Shown here piece by piece: positions 62,101 through 64,000 of a stretch of DNA of 64,000 bases. The stretch is taken from contig NC_025855.1 in the NCBI RefSeq assembly GCF_000755165.1, positions 62,001-126,000 on the forward strand. Reading direction: 5' to 3'. The notes beneath the pieces are model-generated. The model made no database searches and was not told the DNA's origin. It saw only the letters and a program-made list of their open reading frames with translations. How positions within the stretch are numbered: the first letter of the stretch is position 1; each line of letters opens with the position of its first letter. Origin of the DNA: Leishmania panamensis. Its lineage: Eukaryota > Euglenozoa > Kinetoplastea > Trypanosomatida > Trypanosomatidae. Both the position numbers and the translations under genes were made by a program.

Positions 62101-64000
62101 AGCACGGGCAGCTTGGCGTGCGTCGCATCAGAGCGCCAGCACCGTTGGAAGCAGTAGCACCTTGAGCGCAATAGCGGGCCCTGCCAGCTCGGCCTCATCA
62201 GTGACGGCGAGGCTGCACGCTGCGCCGCACATGCCGCGCATCCTCTCGAGCCTCACCACTGGGCCGGCGCGACTGCTTGTCATGCTGACACGGATGCAGC
62301 TCATCGCTGACGCCCTGCTCGCCCACCGGCAGCATCAAGAGCAGTGGCAGGGAGGCGGTATGGCTGTGGTGGGGAATGGGGCGATTCCCGGATCCGTGGG
62401 AGCGCGCCATTGCGCAGAGGCGCACGCTGACACGCCGCCGTCGCAGGCGGGTCCAGCGTCGGCACCTGCCCTCTCCTTATACCGCATTCTCCACATTTTT
62501 CGCGAGGTTCGCGAGGAAGTAAACCGGGCACAGCGCGGCCTGGACAGAGCCACCATCGTGTGGACCCACCAGCAACAACATTTGCAGGCCCGTTTGGCGC
62601 AACGAAGCGCCGGCCTCGCTCGTATCCCCTTCCCGAGCGCTGGCAACTTCTCTGCCCTAACGTCAAGGATCATGGACAACGATATCGACTCAAGGGTCAC
62701 TCGTGCGGCATCGGAAGGACAGCACTCGCTGCCGATGCACAGGCAGCCGCCCCCACTGCCACCTTCATCCACCTCCGCTGGTGCATCTTCCCCATCGGCC
62801 CCCACGGCAACTCCACAACCGCAACACACCCTTAGTCCAACGCCATTCTCTAAATTCGGCCGCACCACCTCACCACTGGTATCGCTCGCCTCGATAGCTC
62901 TGGCGGCATCGTCAAGCGATGTGGCAGCTGGGACCGCGTCTGAGGGCTCCACTGCGCGCGGAGGTATTCGGTACGATGCTGTTGGGAACGCCAATGTACT
63001 CACTCCACCAGCCTTCAGCTCTACTGGCGGTGGCGGTAGTGTGCCGTCGTTGCTCAGTGTCGACCAAGATACACCGCAGACTCATGACGAGCAGCATTCA
63101 CTTTCTCGGCATCATCACTTCAGCCATACATTGCCGCTGATCATGCGCCAAGATTTCTCGCAGGAGCCATCGGTACTGTGGGGCCTGCCCCGCCTCGAGA
63201 CTGTTACAGACTGGGAAGAGCTGGCGAAGTCACCAATAATGGCGGAGGTCCAGCAGCAGCAGCGCCTTGAGGCGGCTAACACGACGGCGAATGACCTGCT
63301 CCCGCCACCCTCCGTCGACCCCCCGACGCTGCTCAGTTGTGGTGCGATGCGGGTGACACCGACGTCCGCGATCGGCAGCGGCGCCGGTGGTGGGGGCCGG
63401 CGCCGCTTCCTATCGAAGCCAGAGGTGGGAAGGGAGGCGGAGAGACCCGCAGCAAGCGGTTCCCTTGTCACACCATCCTCCTTCTCCGACAACCCGCTGC
63501 GCTGTGCCTGCTCGTACATGTCTACCGAGGACGTGATTGCCTCCTGTACACTACAGGTGGTATCCCCGACAGCTCGGCAGGCAGCTCGCCTGCCTGTAAG
63601 CGCGGCTGCAGGGGCAGCACCAACAGCAGCCACAGATGAGGAGCGCAGCGTCCTCGTTGGCGTGCCTTCGATGGGGTCGAGTATGTCGCATACCGCAGTG
63701 AGAAATCACCACGATTCCGCCGACAGAGAGCACGCGGCGCCGTCCCTCGCGCAGGGGAAGGCGGTCATTGAGGCGAGCTACAACTTGGAGGCGACGCTGC
63801 CGCCATCAGCAGACACCCTAGCAGCACAGAGCACCGCTGCCAAAGCGCCGTCGCCCTCTGTGCGGACTGCCACCTCACACGGCGGCAACACCAGCAGCTT
63901 GGGTATGGGGGGAACAGAAGGTAAACGTGGCAACACCGCCTCTTCTAGTGCGGGGCCTAGTTCGCGGGAAGGAGTGTTGCATGCGCCCACTAGGTCAGCG
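59174..64000 (+). CDS. Giant EMB8/ABHD-like alpha/beta hydrolase candidate, 3' end outside window
   Basis: Read from the sequence: the frame starting ATG TCC ATC AGC stays open for 1609 codons to the last base, so the gene is partial. Residues about 5-32 are one hydrophobic span (YALLCVYYACRTVLLFMVE), a likely membrane anchor. Two more hydrophobic patches lie at about 410-470. At about 647 the strand VVVLLLCPSLLQGNG matches the loop after strand 3 of ABHD1/3-type hydrolases, and at 890 VGWSEAAS matches their nucleophile elbow (family VGFSLGGN), with S893 as candidate nucleophile; DGVVCISHTLSSAF follows as the next strand. Long Ser/Ala/Gln-rich inserts (Q runs near 905) separate these blocks. 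Acid and His of the triad are not identified. A giant structural protein with chance resemblance is the alternative. Confidence 0.72.
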   Translation, partial: MSISSSVTYALLCVYYACRTVLLFMVETVLFLPTYYLVERHDTPSAWLGRRGEAQVQPVLSTAYQYQKAEEWDASIYSNTADIVTVGARATPLESSTREMEDSRCILSRKAVSRIRSLHTANECTSRWCPQVPRTANPSSVTYPTGTPQQRPQQQRWQLFPRLYSHPPPGIPQSRYDGGDGDDDMNDSAGSCSSYTLANTPLAATLQPPLSMAIAEASGWHDCSSGGEMVPISLLSSPMQRSQFPRGKRHYSGVLDEEDTAYASFNGRLGSLVRDVVDGEYQQPYVTNAFFDGLAVKVLPSAQQQEQQHLSAALRKRVDNTEADLSARWGHRQSRAASRRAAARTASTSISAATARERLCAMVPGWCTVVFHSPTQRSATRGSPVEEASSTFRGQYGFLPPWYAVHARAQLLLALADPLLRIAAELLCCRGWGMRTLSSVAPSERISELSSLATWWDAGAFLLRPLLLCFRALRCLFYATVGRLDAAVSPHYSTRRSASPTSLNAAATSSGVHPFYRLEGAVQTRIDRYIADTHRTFEPLHTHAAATTTVPSMSVTTHAGSSITPADHGLSQSTTVSAKAVGAAQTPTQGATLPPPLSSISTSAPVCRQSVGVYWLHGRRPPTWTAASAEDLSTMSTPQPPSPAPVVVLLLCPSLLQGNGLCQHTVTRLSHLCQLLTLAGVWQDSFATDDAAAPNGEAEADRAGLPTLRGTAITKMTQAHDESTDSADALQSSAPGTEKKPGNLVLSTTNSSYSGSSDSSGAEVNHQPPLQVTLSSPPLATRPVTRPAAQWYAAVPVVELRVSATSPERADDVSMPPLTLKDLRHIVERLRGNLESCLPPPTKYSKTPASTKAGRATRRDLFDPSPAEGAAPKVQATTHNPRRAVYIVAVGWSEAASPLLELAITQQQQQHQQQSSTNSGGSTEDENEDSCGAQTPARLDGVVCISHTLSSAFQLLPQQHAEAMALKQHSQTRPLPARAAWRASHQSASTVGSSSTLSAIAGPASSASSVTARLHAAPHMPRILSSLTTGPARLLVMLTRMQLIADALLAHRQHQEQWQGGGMAVVGNGAIPGSVGARHCAEAHADTPPSQAGPASAPALSLYRILHIFREVREEVNRAQRGLDRATIVWTHQQQHLQARLAQRSAGLARIPFPSAGNFSALTSRIMDNDIDSRVTRAASEGQHSLPMHRQPPPLPPSSTSAGASSPSAPTATPQPQHTLSPTPFSKFGRTTSPLVSLASIALAASSSDVAAGTASEGSTARGGIRYDAVGNANVLTPPAFSSTGGGGSVPSLLSVDQDTPQTHDEQHSLSRHHHFSHTLPLIMRQDFSQEPSVLWGLPRLETVTDWEELAKSPIMAEVQQQQRLEAANTTANDLLPPPSVDPPTLLSCGAMRVTPTSAIGSGAGGGGRRRFLSKPEVGREAERPAASGSLVTPSSFSDNPLRCACSYMSTEDVIASCTLQVVSPTARQAARLPVSAAAGAAPTAATDEERSVLVGVPSMGSSMSHTAVRNHHDSADREHAAPSLAQGKAVIEASYNLEATLPPSADTLAAQSTAAKAPSPSVRTATSHGGNTSSLGMGGTEGKRGNTASSSAGPSSREGVLHAPTRSA

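Noticed and set aside
1..64000. CRISPR arrays, tRNA and rRNA genes
   Set aside because: No spaced repeats of CRISPR type were seen, no cloverleaf with a T-loop motif was found by eye, and no rRNA-like sequence was noticed; small snoRNAs cannot be excluded without a covariance search.

Overview
The window is nuclear DNA of a Leishmania-like trypanosomatid. All 13 supportable protein genes lie on the + strand. They have no introns and are separated by long spacers rich in pyrimidine tracts, GT/CA microsatellites and homopolymers. Most genes have a polypyrimidine tract followed by an AG shortly before the first ATG, which is the layout of spliced-leader trans-splicing from one polycistronic unit. 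The products also fit: a Leishmania-type MAP kinase (MPK10), a candidate kinetoplastid kinetochore protein (KKT4) and two amastin-like tetraspan proteins. From memory, MPK10 and mitochondrial isocitrate dehydrogenase are on chromosome 10 in Leishmania, and isocitrate dehydrogenase, KKT4 and a Sec23 are close neighbours in Trypanosoma brucei, so I read this as the chromosome 10 block. Several residues differ from the L. major MPK10 I remember, so the species may be divergent (for example subgenus Viannia), but I cannot fix it.

Layout: 0-4 kb, a MORN-repeat protein and MPK10; 7.2-8.7 kb, the box C/D snoRNP core protein NOP56; 10.1-12.2 kb, a probable mitochondrial protein of unknown function; 13.0-21.5 kb, a surface or membrane block with a signal-peptide type I protein and two divergent eight-span proteins, each built from two amastin-like modules; 21.9-22.4 kb, a recent 232-bp tandem duplication in the 3' UTR of the second; 23.7-28.4 kb, a coiled-coil protein, a 446-base assembly gap and a pterin-dehydratase-like mitochondrial protein lacking catalytic histidines; 29.1-34.0 kb, a small TVP15/COPI-associated-like membrane protein and a DEDDh RNA exonuclease; 34.9-42.0 kb, a 2350-residue protein with a possible split, decayed receiver fold; 43.5-44.8 kb, NADP isocitrate dehydrogenase; 44.8-50.2 kb, an unusually long spacer that includes about 2.2 kb unlike normal UTR; 50.2-57.5 kb, KKT4 and SEC23; 59.2 kb to the end, an open frame of at least 1609 codons that looks like a greatly enlarged EMB8/ABHD-type alpha/beta hydrolase and runs off the window.

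The genes do not form a pathway operon. Co-transcription in trypanosomatids does not imply shared function, and expression is expected to be set after transcription, through UTRs. Many upstream in-frame openings begin with GTG or TTG or run through pyrimidine tracts; I chose the first ATG after a plausible splice acceptor.
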